Source of the DNA: Diploscapter coronatus
Taxonomy: Eukaryota > Nematoda > Chromadorea > Rhabditida > Rhabditidae
Length of the DNA: 64,000 nt
Reading direction: 5' to 3'
Assembly (NCBI GenBank): GCA_964036155.1
Contig: OZ038422.1
Span: 37,099,201 to 37,163,200 of the forward strand
Part shown: positions 14,101 through 25,719 of the stretch, in pieces
How the letters are laid out: every line of letters begins with the position of its first letter
How positions within the stretch are numbered: the first letter of the stretch is position 1
Translations under genes and position numbers: made by a program
The notes under the pieces: generated by a model
Databases searched by the model: none
What the model was told of the DNA's origin: nothing
Seen by the model: the letters and a program-made list of their open reading frames with translations, nothing else

Positions 14101-17100
14101 ATAAGTTCTTACCATTGCACATTCCATTTTTGGGATAATACCCGAGCGGGCACTGTACAGAAATGCATTCGCCTGTGATAGGATTCTGCAACTCCCCTTC
14201 TCCGCATTTCTTTGGATCACAACTAAAATTATGGACTTTATTTTTATTTTGAGAGAAAAAACCATACCGATAACTTCCTTGAGTATTTCTGCAGATGTAA
14301 AGCGCGCCACAGTCATGAGAGCCCAAATTGCACTCGTCCACATATGAAATATCAGACATTAAGAATTTTTAATTTGAAAGACGCATTAGTAAGTCGACTA
14401 AAAATGATTCGTCCTATCATCATGTCACAAAATCTTTGAAAATCAGACAAGTTAGTTAGTTGGATTATTAGTTTTAAAGACCAACAAAAAGTAAACCAAA
14501 CCAATGCATTGTTCAGTCTTGGAATCCATGGTATATCCCGTTCCACAAGATAGTGTTCGGATGCACTTGAAGGAGCCAGGCAGATTGAAACATCGTTGCG
14601 ATTCGAGACAGTCGTCCTGCAGCAGTTGACATTCATCGATGTCTGCAAGAAATGCATAAACACTGCAGCAGCCCGTTCAACATGATGCAACTATTGCACT
14701 ATTGCAAAGCAACAAAGATTCAGATGTAATTCATGCTATTAGAAGAACTCACGCTTCACTCAATTCATCATCCTCGATTCGCCTACCAACACATCTGCCA
14801 TTCTCGTAATTCCACCCCTTCGCACAGCCGATTGCAGTCGGTTTCCCGTTCTGTCTGATCGGAATCGATCCCGCTCCACCTCGTTTCTGCTCTCCTGCTC
14901 CTGCTGACATCTTCCAAGGATTGTTGGCAATTTTCGAGTCTCGTTTAGGCACTTCTCCCTCTCGAACTGTCATCTGGCAATTGCATCATTATAGCATGAC
15001 TTTGCTCGCACTATGATGAGTTTAAAGAAGAATGTGAAGAGTGACAATCATTGCAAAAGAGCGCGTGAACGAATTTGAATTTTATAAAGTTCAAATGTGT
15101 AAGGAATAAGTATTCTGTATGATGCTATAATAAAATCATGTTGCTAAAAATGATATCGATTGCAGAAAAAAAACTCATGAATAAATCTGACAAATTTTTT
15201 GTTATAATAATTGTCAATCTTTATACTTTTCTTGTGTTTTCAACAAGTGAACTAACCTCCCCAATTGCAGCCTTATTCCTCAGCCCTGCCATACTACAAT
15301 CGTAGTACTCGCCCTTTTCGTTGATGCATTTTTCAGAGCCCATTCCGAATGACAAGGCGGGTCGATGTCGATGCACGTGCACTGTAGCTATTCATTCAAT
15401 TGGCTATTACAAAATTACGGTATTTTTTTTAGAAAGTATACCCAATTATTGTATCGTGATTTCGTATAAAACGTGCCGAAATGGTTGAAATATCATTCGT
15501 AGTATTGCTTTTGTTAGACAACTGAAAAATGACAGAATGACGTAAGCTATCTTTTCCCACACTATTTCTCCCTACTCTCACCCCCTCGCCTATCTCTAAC
15601 TATAGCACACGTCCTCACGTCATCTCGTCATTTCAAAATTGTCCTTTCGTCATTCATTCGCATTCAAAGTGAACGGACAGGGAGAATTGCATAGCGTGTG
15701 GATCAGGAGCAGACGAAAATTCCGTCCACTCCTGGTGTGAATGTGCATATTTATGAATAGGCAAACTCACCGACACAGGAATATCCATCGGGAGCCAGAT
15801 CGTATCCAACTCTGCAGCTGCATTCAACTGTATCACCGCCTCTAAAACTAATTCCAAAATTATCTTAACATTTTCTTCTTCAGAATGTGAAGATTTTTCA
15901 ACTATTTTAAAAGAATGAAGGAAAGCTTTGATGCTAAGAGTATTTTTGTGAGTACAAAAAACTTTAAATGCCTCATCTTTGCTAAGAAAGAGAATAAAAA
16001 CAATTCGCGTCAATCAGCTTTCAATTTTTTTTATTTTCTGAAGAAATAAAACGCGTCAAAATCTTCCAAACTTCAACGTTTTGATTGAAATGTTCGACTT
16101 CGGTTCAAAATAGAAAATCAAGTCCGCTTCCTTCTGTTTTCTATCAACATCACGTTTGATTGCCAACCTGTCATGACACAAATGTTCGCACTGAGCGTTT
16201 TCGCATCTGTCTCCCAAATGCATTTGTGTGTTTTCGTAGGGTCGGCCTGAAAATATCTTCTTTTGCACTTCCTGTTTGTTGTTGAGTTTGAAATGCGAGA
16301 TGTTATCGAGAGACTCTGGCAAAACGTGTCTAACTCGATTCGCATGTCAATGTTAGTGTTCTCTTGCAATGTGAGTCAAGCAATTCAGTCCCACCTGTGA
16401 TGATGCTGCCTCCTCCATTGGAGTGTGTCAGATCGAACGAGCCAGATGAGCAGCACTTGTTGAAGGAACGCAGGCAGGCAGCTGAGAAACCCGTTGGTGC
16501 AATGCAAGGCTCGTTCCTTTTCAAAATGTCCTTCGCCAGCAAACAACATTCACAGCATTCCTCAAAATAATATCAATGCTATTGCAACATGTCTTTTCAT
16601 AATTGTAATGTAACGGAAGTCATCTTTCACTAGGACTTTCTACAAGGTTTATGAAGAAAATGAATTAGTCAACCCTCTTAAGTCCTCCTCCCAGCACATT
16701 GATGGAAATGGGACAGGTTTCATCGACCTGTGCAACCTGAGCTCCGTCATCACACGATTCGTCCAGCAGAGTGCGCAGGCAGCAAATCGAGGCAGCTCTC
16801 AAAGTGCATTTTTAAAACTTTTTAATTTCATAGAAATTACAAATCGCTGAAAATTTGAAATAGAATCTGAGACAGAAGATGCACTTTTAAAGTGTCTAGA
16901 GGCGTAGCCAAAACTAGTATTTTCAAATGGAATCTTTTGAACAGAATTCTAAGCCAAATTCTGGTTCATAAAAATCGAATTTACCTGACACAGGTAGCAC
17001 TGCTGCCTTCACTCTTTATGTTCGAGCAGGTCGAAGTCTTTCTGAAGTGCCGAGATCCGCCGCCACAACATCGGGAGAGTTCATTTGAGAGACACAGATC

Positions 17101-17498
17101 TGGAAACAAAGAATTGAATTGAGGTTATAGACAAATGTATTGAAAGAAGAACTTCCTGAAAAATTCGCCCAAAATTATCGCGAATTACTATTTGATGGAG
17201 CGTATCTTTTCCATACTATTCTTTCAAATTTCACTCTCTCGTCTATCTCTAACCATAGAACTCTGCTATTCGTCACTTCACCATTTGGTAATTGCCCAGA
17301 TCATCCACTGTCAATTTGGAAATTTCATATACTACTAAGAGACAATAGAATTGACTAGGGCTTGTAGGAAAATTTCCGTTCAGAAAATGCTCGTTTCCGC
17401 ATATATTGCTCCTGTTTTCGTTCCATTACGTAATTGCAAATTCACTAACCTGCTAAAATGAGAAGAACGATGGACTGATAGAGTCTTATCCGAGTCAT
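11184..17498 (-). CDS. fbl-1: Fibulin-1 (secreted extracellular matrix protein)
   Basis: Calcium-binding matrix glycoprotein of basement membranes. Exons in coding order: 17450-17498, 16985-17099, 16674-16797, 16395-16560, 16168-16246, 15771-15841, 15257-15381, 14787-14973, 14502-14642, 14268-14343, 14113-14222, 13705-13845, 13553-13659, 13099-13246, 12994-13053, 12854-12949, 12674-12775, 12266-12395, 12088-12194, 11823-11930, 11184-11419; 825 aa. Order of parts: signal peptide ([16 protein letters not shown]), cysteine-pair anaphylatoxin-like modules (CCGGG, ICCLR, ECCECC), an EGF module, then about nine calcium-binding EGF modules with repeated D(I/V)DEC starts, and the fibulin-type C-terminal module ending in a [17 protein letters not shown] segment. 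Exon borders fall between EGF modules at phase 1, as in other fibulins. Oddities: the exon at 14268-14343 lacks an AG acceptor, and the module at 15257-15381 has lost its first cysteines. Only one C-terminal variant was recognised. Confidence 0.93.
14344..14345 (-). other. Non-AG splice acceptor (reads AT) in fibulin intron 9
   Basis: The intron 14344-14501 ends TTTCAT instead of TTTCAG. The next exon begins AT GTG GAC GAG, exactly the phase and residues (DVDE) expected. No AG exists in the preceding 40 nt, and the first downstream AG, inside the exon, would shift the frame. A C rather than A at plus-strand position 14344 would restore the normal acceptor. Confidence 0.7.
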
Positions 17499-19887
17499 CA
17501 CTGATTCTGAGCTGAGCTGAATGGCCATTTGGTTTTAGAATTGGAAATTGATCGAATGAAGAAAAAGGAAGGAATAAAATTTGCAGATTCAAGAAAGGGA
17601 TAAAGAGAGATCGAATGACAGGAAAAACTATAGAAAGTGAGCAAGAAATTGTGAGCTCGAAGGAGAACTCCAAAAGAAAACACCTCGAAAGGTGGAGGAA
17701 AGAAACTAATAAAGTAATAATGAATTAATGAACTGCCTGGAGGCAAGAAACAGAACAAACTGATAATAACAATGATAAAGGAGAGGGGAGAGGAATGTTT
17801 GATAAGCACAGAATGGCGAGAGAACAGGCATTTTTGATCAGAAATTGAACATCACGTAGACGAGTAGATGAAATGTGTATGCAAACCTGCCGAAAGAAAA
17901 GCAGACCGTGAAGAGTCAGAGGTGCAGAGAAGTAGAGTGGAAAAACGAGAGTAAAACGAAACCACGACTTGTTACACAGAAAAGTATGAAATTGAAATGC
18001 AGAGCAGCAAAAAATGATAAAATGACATCTTAGAAATTGAGCAGAAAGGGGGGAGAGGGCGAGAAGAGCAGGGAGTGAGATGAAGATCAGCTCTGCCAAG
18101 GGATGTCAATCACCTGGCTTACATTAATTATGACAGACAATTATCTTCGCCTCAAGCAGAGAGAAGAAGATCTATGAGGTGAATACAGACAATAAATCAA
18201 TCTGAAAGAAATCAACATATTTTTCCCGATTGAGATAATTCGGTTAATTGTCGATGTCAAAAGTGGGAGTAGAATTAGCCGATACAAGCGGGAAAATTGT
18301 GTGCTGAGAAATTCTGATCCTACAGAAAGTCGAAGTAAGAGGGAGTCGGTAAAAATGGCAACAAATGAGGCAGTTAAATGGGTGGAATTACAAATAAAAT
18401 GAAACGAGGAAAGGGGGAAGAGGCGAGAAAATGATGGGTCATAAATGAATGCTGCTCGTAGAGTTAGGCTGAGAAGGGATGGAGAAGAAGATCTGAGACA
18501 AGACATCAGTCAAAATGCCACTTGCTGCAAGAATGAGCATGAGAAATCGAGACAAAATGATAGAGTCAGATAGAGAGACAATTTGTCATTCGCACAATCA
18601 CAATCAACAAAATCGAAATTAGCGAAATCATCTATCTTGATCCATTATTTATTTTCACACTTACCTTAAAAATAAAACATGAACTCTGCGTATTTGTGAA
18701 GATCAGCTTATAAATAGTATGAAAACTCAGAATTACTGGAAAGTACAAAATTGCTGGATGCTATAGCAAAGTAGCCATTTGATGTGACCGACAAATAGTT
18801 GAACATTACACACAAATTGGCAAATCACATGGGGATGGACTGATAGCCACAGCTCGCCTGTCGCGCACACTTTTTTTTACCTTGCGGCCATTTGAAAGGG
18901 GGAAGGAAGAAGATTGCAAATGGAAGGATTAGACAGAAACTGCTAAAAGAGACAAATAAAGGAACGGCAAAGTCGGGAATGAAGAAGTGATAACAGAAAC
19001 TTCAACTGGACAGTCGAATGTAAAGTGTCGGATGGAATACTAAACTGAACTGGACATGCTACTCCACAGATTGTGCAACAGTACAAACACGACAACCAAT
19101 CGCTACTCTGATAAGGACGTTACGAAACGAGCAAATAAACTGAAACAGAATCAGAACACTATTCACAGAATAGTTTGTTCGAAGTGCTCGAATTGAAGGT
19201 TTGAAAATTTAGCTGTTAACTAAATAGTAGCATAATATCGAGTTGAGTTATAATTTCTTTCTAATGATTCAGATCATCCTCATATGGAAGATTCCAGTGA
19301 ACATAAAATGGAGAATTGATCACGATATAATTCCTATCCATTTATGCCTACCATATCAGAAAATGTAATTCATAAATAATGTACAAGAGAAAGAAACGAT
19401 GACTCAACAAATCTTTGGAAGTAATAAATTTAAAATCTCACAGATGAAGGTCGACTTTGCCGCGATAAAGATAAGCCCGAATCATAACTTTAACTCCTTG
19501 TACAAGTCTAATTTCAATTTCGAAATAACCGAATTCACAGAGTAGGGGGGAAATGGTCGAACGAGGACAGCGGAAAGATGTCGAACCCAGAAGGCAGAAG
19601 AGGGAAGGAGGGAATGGTTGGAGGGATGAGGAGAGGGTCGAACGATGAAGGGAGTTGGAAGAGAGGCAGAGGAGGGAAGGAAGGGCAGACGGATGGCAGG
19701 GGAAGTTGCACCAGCGGGGACGGTGTGAAGGGCAGAAGTGGAACCGCAGAAGGGGTCACAGTCACTCTGGAAGATGGTACAAGTTCCAAATTTCGAAGTC
19801 AAACACTCGATTCCCCCTTCCCTCTAACGAAAGGGGCATGTCCTTTTAGTCTCAGATTCCTCCCCCCACTTGGAGTGCTCCCTTCAA
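17499..19887. other. Upstream region of fibulin; purine-rich plus strand
   Basis: Between the fibulin start and the end of the RRM gene. The plus strand is strongly purine-rich from about 17520 to 18500 and again at 19560-19780 (GGAGGGAA-type runs). The long minus-strand ORFs here are the pyrimidine-rich complement and translate to Leu/Ser/Phe- or Pro/Ser-rich low complexity without family features. The region probably holds fibulin promoter elements or untranslated exons, but none can be pinned down. Confidence 0.4.
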
Positions 19888-21330
19888 CTAGAGAGAATAC
19901 GGTAAGTGGTAAGCGCACCTGGAATAGGGATGATATTTGGGCGATGTTGCGGCTGGCGGTCGAGCCCATTGAACCGACAAAATTGAGCCATTCTGAAAGT
20001 TCATCCTTTCATTTGTGGAGATTCGTTTGAGACAAATCAATTGATTGCCAAACTCTTGAAGGAATCTCTCAAAATCTCAATCTTTTCTTCAAAAAATCTT
20101 CCGAATCTATATTACCATTTTCAATATGAAACCTAACGCTAAAAATTTTTTAGTTATTATTTAAAAATTCAGGTTTACAAAATTACTCAGCAATTACCAG
20201 AATTTTCCCATTCCAATTGTTCATCTGCACTTCCGCCTGTTGCCTCGTGGCAAAGAGAATGAATGCGAATGGAAGTGAGGCGGTCTTCTTCTCGATGTGA
20301 CAGCGTTGAACTCCCTGAAATTGTGATCACCTCAAACTAACTTTGACCGGGCCACAAATTGTTGAGTGTTTTGGTAGTTTTGATTTATCGTCACGAAAAA
20401 ATTTCAGTCATTATTTTGAAAATCATTTAAACAACGTTTTAGAATTTCCTAGGAAAATGCGTATAAAGATGGGCAACTCGAAAAGGTAGTCGCATCATAG
20501 CATCGTTTCATGAGAAATAGTACAACATTGGCTAAGGAAAAGGTTCTCTTCCTTTACCATTTGTATGTAACGATTCAACTATTTTTCGATATTATCATAA
20601 AGATGCGAGATTCTTGACAAGAACTCTTTGAGAAACCAACCCCTTCGACTCCACCAAACGCCTCCCTCAGCTGCATCTCAGTCACACTGTCGTCGAATCC
20701 TCGCACGAACAAATTAGCGATCTGTAAAATGGGCATTTCTTCCAAGATTAAATAAAATATTGCCACCTTGCTCATGATATTTGGATCGGCTGTCGAATCC
20801 TCCTTGTTCGCCCACTTTATCATCACCACATTGCCTTCTATCTGAAAATAGTCAAGGAAAAGACGTGAAAAATCGATCTACGATATGTTCAATTGCCCTC
20901 AAAACCTGGCGAATTTGACAAAAAGCTCAAAAATTTAACCATAGCAAAACTATGAAGCCAACTAGTTTGAATTCGATATGTTACGTTTTTAGCATTTTCA
21001 ACCTATTTCTAACAACAGCAAAAAATGAAAAAAAAATAATAATAATAATAATAAATGAAGTTCAACTCACCTCGAGCTTCCCATTGTTTCGTTCCTTCGC
21101 GATTTTCGCGTCATTTTCATCTTTGAACTGGAGGAAGGCGAATCCCCGTCCATCGTACAGTTCGATTTCTGTTGCTTCTGGATAGATCGATGAGAGAAGG
21201 GTCTTAATCGAGCACAATCATAGACTGCATAGTCAAAGCGAAGTCCAACCTTGATCCTCCTCTTCTCGATCGTGAGGGGGATTTTGCCGACGAAAAGGCG
21301 GTCATTTTTGGTTTTGATTGGCAGAGACAT
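19888..21330 (-). CDS. Two-RRM RNA-binding protein, hnRNP Q/R-like
   Basis: Exons in coding order: 21250-21330, 21071-21202, 20767-20841, 20641-20721, 20198-20314, 19888-19992; 196 aa. RRM-A spans roughly residues 10-80, with RNP2-like LFVGKI and RNP1-like GRGFAFLQF. RRM-B spans about 100-175, with NLFVRGF and FAFILFATR. The linker GNVVMIKWA...DPNIMSK matches the characteristic join between RRM2 and RRM3 of the hnRNP Q/R/ACF family (GNV..VEWAD...DPEVMAK), so the protein corresponds to RRM2-RRM3 without RRM1. I see no RRM1 upstream: an in-frame TGA lies 7-9 nt before the start, and the next gene begins about 400 nt away. The final exon is read through to TAG at 19888; a donor-like GTGCGC inside it leaves the extreme C-terminus uncertain. 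It lies downstream of the MPP gene on the same strand and could share an operon. Role inferred: RNA processing. Confidence 0.75.
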
Positions 21331-21744
21331 TCTCAGTCAATATTAGAAATGGATCGAGTGATCGATGGGTTAGAATATGCGCTGTGCTTGTGAAATGTGC
21401 AATGGGATGATGGAATGTGAATGTTACAGCGAAAGAGCAAGTTGAGGAAAGGGAGGCGAGGGAGATCGTATCTGAAGCTGGCAAAGGAAAGGGGAAGAAA
21501 GGAGAGGGGAATGGAAGGAGGAAGGAAACGAGAAAGGAGGGTTCGAGATGAAGGAGAGGGGGAATCGCGTGCAACACATTCTGAATATCAAATGCACATA
21601 GCAACTCGTTAACTCTCCTCAATCATCTCTTTCCATGCAATACATTTAACCTATGCTACCATATACATACATTAAATTCCATTGAAAATTCAGAATTTTA
21701 TATATATTTTAAAAAATCTTCAGTGGTAACAACTAACAAATTGA
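21331..21744. other. Short spacer between the MPP-beta and RRM genes
   Basis: About 410 nt between two genes on the minus strand. Purine-rich on the plus strand at 21425-21560. It could be the 3' UTR of the MPP gene plus either an intercistronic spacer or the promoter of the RRM gene. No gene seen. Confidence 0.4.
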
Positions 21745-24700
21745 CTATTTCCTAAGTCGTCGCTCTATTTCTTCGTTCGAGGGAAAGCCATCGGTTTCTC
21801 CTAAAATTGTTGCGCTATTTTGTTGATTGGGGAAAATGCTAGTAACTCACCAACTATCGTGGTGGCCACTCTGCCCTCGATGAATGTCCGTCTGCACGCT
21901 TCTCTGATCGAATTCACATTGATTGCCTGACAATCGATATTTAAAACAAAATATCCAACAATAAAAGATACAAATTGACAACATTAACTTCCACTAACAG
22001 CTATAGCGTTTTTGCTTATAGCCCGAAAGAAAGACTTTTCGAATATGCCTGCAGATAAGTTGAAAATGGACTTGGGAAAAGCAAGCTATTGTAAGATCAG
22101 GAAGATTTCTGTCAAACAGATCAGTTCTGTCCCAGAAGCAGTTTCTCTCCTTTTATTTCACCATCCTTTACTATTTTTTACTCACTCGTTTTGGTACAGA
22201 ACTACTTGAACCTAAATTTGGTACCAAAATAATCAGGACATCAATCTACTCATTATCTTAAGAGTAAGGAAACATTCTCTCACCAATTCTATACTATTTT
22301 TCTTTTCTAGATAGAAATTGAAGAAAGTCGAAACAAACGGATGCTTCTGCCGTTAAGAAACGGGATAGTATGATTATGACGCCAAACTCATCACTTGATC
22401 TCACCCTATTCCTAACAGTTTTGCAATTTCTTTGCTAGACAGAACATTCAAAAACTCGTTTTTTCCAAAAATTGTCACGAGACAAGTTTTGCTGGTAAAT
22501 TGCCATTTAGGTTTCTTATGCATAATTGTTCAAGCCCAACCTTGATTCTCATCTCCAATTCGGGAATGGGGATGCGTCTCCCATAGCAGAGAATCTGCCT
22601 CCCGATGTCCTCGCAAATCGGGGTTGAGCCGTCCAAAATCAGCAGCAAATTCGCCAGCAGAACGCGCTTTCCTCGCTCCACCGCTTCTTCATCGATTCCT
22701 GCAATTTGTTGCAATGGAAACAGTCTTAATTAACAAATAAATATGCCTTCGGCGAGCCATTTCCACTCCTCTGTGACTGCGTCGATGAGTTGAGGAGCAG
22801 AATCGGGAGACGTGACGAAGTAAATGCCGTTCAGACCTGTGTCCTGGAAGAGAATATTTTATAGAATCTCAGAACGTCTAGATTCTCAAGAGGTGAAGGT
22901 ATAAATTTTCAAAATTGAATCTTATCCGAATCTGCGAGAACTTGGACTTTGTTATCGTGAAAAATGTAACAAAATGTTGTAATTCGCTGGGAAGAAGAAG
23001 ACAGCTCGAAGCTGGAAAAAGATGAAGCAACAATTTGACCTTGTAACAAGTGGAGAAATTCATGAACGACTGGACGCCCGGATGGTTGCCGATGCGACGA
23101 GCCAGTCTCGAGGGGGCAGTCACTCCCAGACCCCGACTGCGGTCGTACTCGCCCAGCAGGATGTTGGCCACCATCAGCGAGAGGTTGTCCTGGTGCGTCC
23201 ACGAAAGGCCCTTCACAACCAGTGCGCCGTACACAAAGCCCATATCGTGCACTCGGAATTTTAGCTGAACTCAAACAACGTTAAGTCAAATCTGCGTGTG
23301 TGTTGAAATTTTTGTACTGTAACTAGAAGATAATGAGAGACTACAAAACGGATAAGTATTTTGTTCATCGCTTTTGAGATTTACCCATTTACTATTCGCC
23401 TTTCATACGGAAAGTTGGCGTTTCTTCCTTCTTTATCGACAAAATTTCACATCAAACCTGCTGTTAAATATTCAAGAAAACCATTTTCTATTCCCTGATG
23501 GAAAAAGCCATGACGACATGAAGAATGTCAAAGGTAAAGAGATAAAAATCTTAGGCTATTTACCTGACAAGGAGTGAAGACAGCAGGGATGAATTGGGAA
23601 GAAGCGTCGCCGCGACTCACTTCGCCGAAATACTTCTCGGAATATTTGATCAGCTGAAGGTAATGCGTCTTCAAATAAAGCATGGAAAGAACTCACTTCA
23701 TCGTGATTGACGCCGCCTGCAGCAGCCAGGACCATTCGGCCAGAGCGATAGTGCGTCTGGATGTAATTGGTCAGGTCATCACGGTTTATCGACCTAAATT
23801 TCAAACACAATTTTATCTTCAAATTGTAGGATTATATACAAAAATGAGTTTAATTTTTGGAATAATAAAATATTCCTGTCAAATAAGTTATTCATGAGGG
23901 AAAAGCCTACTGGATATTCTCTTCGGGCCCAAGAATGGTCATCGACAAAGGATTTCCCTCGAAAACGCCAGAATGCAGGTGGTCGAATACGACTTCTTGC
24001 ATGTTCTGAATGAAGAATAAGTCATGTTTCCCTCGGCGTTGTGGAAAATGAAAGTGAGACGATGTATGACACAAGTGCCCAGATTTTTTGATAAAGTTAA
24101 ATGGGGATTCCTTCAAAAATTTTATTAAAAATAAGAGAACTTGTGTTACAGCTTTCCATATGTCAACGAAAATCAGACTTCTCAATATTGCCAAATTTTT
24201 GAATTCACACTCACGCCATCCTGTATATTCTCGATTCGCACTCTTTACAGTTTATTTCATTTTTTCAACTCGTGTCCGCCTCTCAAAAATAGAGATCCGC
24301 CCCGCCACTCCCAGCGAGTGAAGATTATTCTTGAAAAGTATAATAGAAACAGCATACCTGTTCGACTTCCTGCATCTCTCTCAAAATCACTCCCCGCTCA
24401 CTCTCGATGTCTCGCTTGTTGAATTTGCTGTGCAGCAGAATGTCCGAGAGAATTTCAACCGCTGAAAACGATGTGCTCAAAAGTTTTGAAAAGATAAAAA
24501 AGAGCAATTTTCGAGAAAAACATCATAATGTGCGAATTTCAAAGGAAAGAATGATGCTTGAGAATTGTTCAGCCTTCTTTTTGTCATAACTGTTTTCAAA
24601 TGAAAATATGAAATTTAGAAAAAAAAAAAAATTCGCCTACATCGTTCAATGTCATTCGAGAAGCACTTGGCATAGTAGACAGTCTGCTCGCGACTCGTGT

Positions 24701-25416
24701 AGGCATTCAGATGAGCACCCATGTTCTCGATCTCCAGTTCGAGGTCGATGCGACTCCGCTTGCTTGTTCCCTGAACCGTGTATCCGAGTTTCTTGTTGAA
24801 ATGTTGAGAGATTAATAAAAATAAGCAGATATAAAACGCTATCTAGGGAAACATCGGCATAAATTGCAGCAAGAGCAGATTGAAAATAGCCCGCATACCT
24901 TGAATGCCATGTGCTCGAGGAAGTGCGCAGTTCCGTTGTTCTTCGTCGTTTCATACCTCGATCCGGCATCGATCCACACGCCCACCTGCAAGTCACGGCT
25001 CTATTGGCAAGTATGAACACGTTCGGAATTCCGATTAGTTTTGTAGGATGAAGAAAAGTCTGGGTTTCAATAAATTTCAAACTTAAAAGAAACTTTATAT
25101 AGCATATTCCTATCAGTAGAAATTGTAAAAATCAACTCTTGTTCGGAATTTTTAAAACTACGAATTCTCTCAATTCAAGGAATGATGCAAAATGTCTGAT
25201 TCCCTACCGTAGCGGTGGGAATGTTGGTGTTCTCAGTTGCGACTCTGAATCCACTGTCAGTCGTCGTCACGACTGTCTCAGGGAAGAACGCGGGTCGACG
25301 GACGGCTGCTTCAGCCAACGACAAGCACTTAAATTCAAGTTTTTCAGAAACTCGCAGAAAGGAAGATTGTATTTGAAAGTTACCCGCTTAGCGCCTGTGA
25401 TAATTCCTCGATGCAT
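21745..25416 (-). CDS. mppb-1: Mitochondrial processing peptidase, beta subunit
   Basis: M16 zinc metalloprotease subunit that removes presequences from imported proteins in the mitochondrial matrix. Exons in coding order: 25384-25416, 25208-25327, 24899-24985, 24641-24770, 24358-24461, 23911-24005, 23697-23793, 23564-23653, 23040-23264, 22747-22843, 22541-22698, 21851-21926, 21745-21800; 455 aa, normal for the family. The N-terminus [11 protein letters not shown] is a basic presequence. The zinc motif HFLEH is at residues 72-76, with the third ligand Glu about 76 residues on, in VILREMQE: the HxxEHx76E signature. [20 protein letters not shown] is a beta-MPP hallmark. The C-terminal half has [18 protein letters not shown]. 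Intron 10 (22699-22746) has a GC donor. It shares an upstream region of about 300 nt with the divergent copine gene. Confidence 0.96.
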
Positions 25417-25719
25417 TTCTACGAGCCCATACGATCAACCTGAATCACGATTCAAACAAATTCCTGAACAGTAATGATAAAAACTTGTAGAAATTTGCAA
25501 AGTTTTGAAATTTTGAAAGATAAATAAATACGAACGTTCGAAACGCAAGCAACACGTAACGAGGGAGTATAGTGCAGAGAAATCGGTTTGTCAGTGCAAG
25601 CTTCTCGTAACTCTTTTGAAATTCCTTTAAGGTATTTCAGTTTTCCCTCGCCAACATTGCCATTTCTCTCCTATTTTTTTCCTGAAATGTCGATTTGCAG
25701 GTCTCCAGTGGATGCGCCA
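25417..25719. promoter_or_regulatory. Shared upstream region of the MPP-beta and copine genes
   Basis: About 300 nt between two divergent start codons, so a bidirectional promoter is likely. TTTGCAG at 25694-25700, just before the copine start, looks like a splice-leader acceptor. No specific factor-binding site is recognised. Confidence 0.4.

Noticed and set aside
17498..18506. Several 100-120-codon minus-strand ORFs, Leu/Ser/Phe-rich
   Set aside because: They are the complement of a long purine-rich stretch; frames overlap each other, have no splice logic and no domain, and look like low-complexity translation.
19482..20030. Overlapping ORFs rich in Pro/Ser (minus) and Gly/Arg (plus)
   Set aside because: Same cause: GGAGGG-type repeats. 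The possibility that the minus-strand Pro-rich frame is a tail of the RRM gene was considered, but the RRM frame meets a stop at 19888 first.
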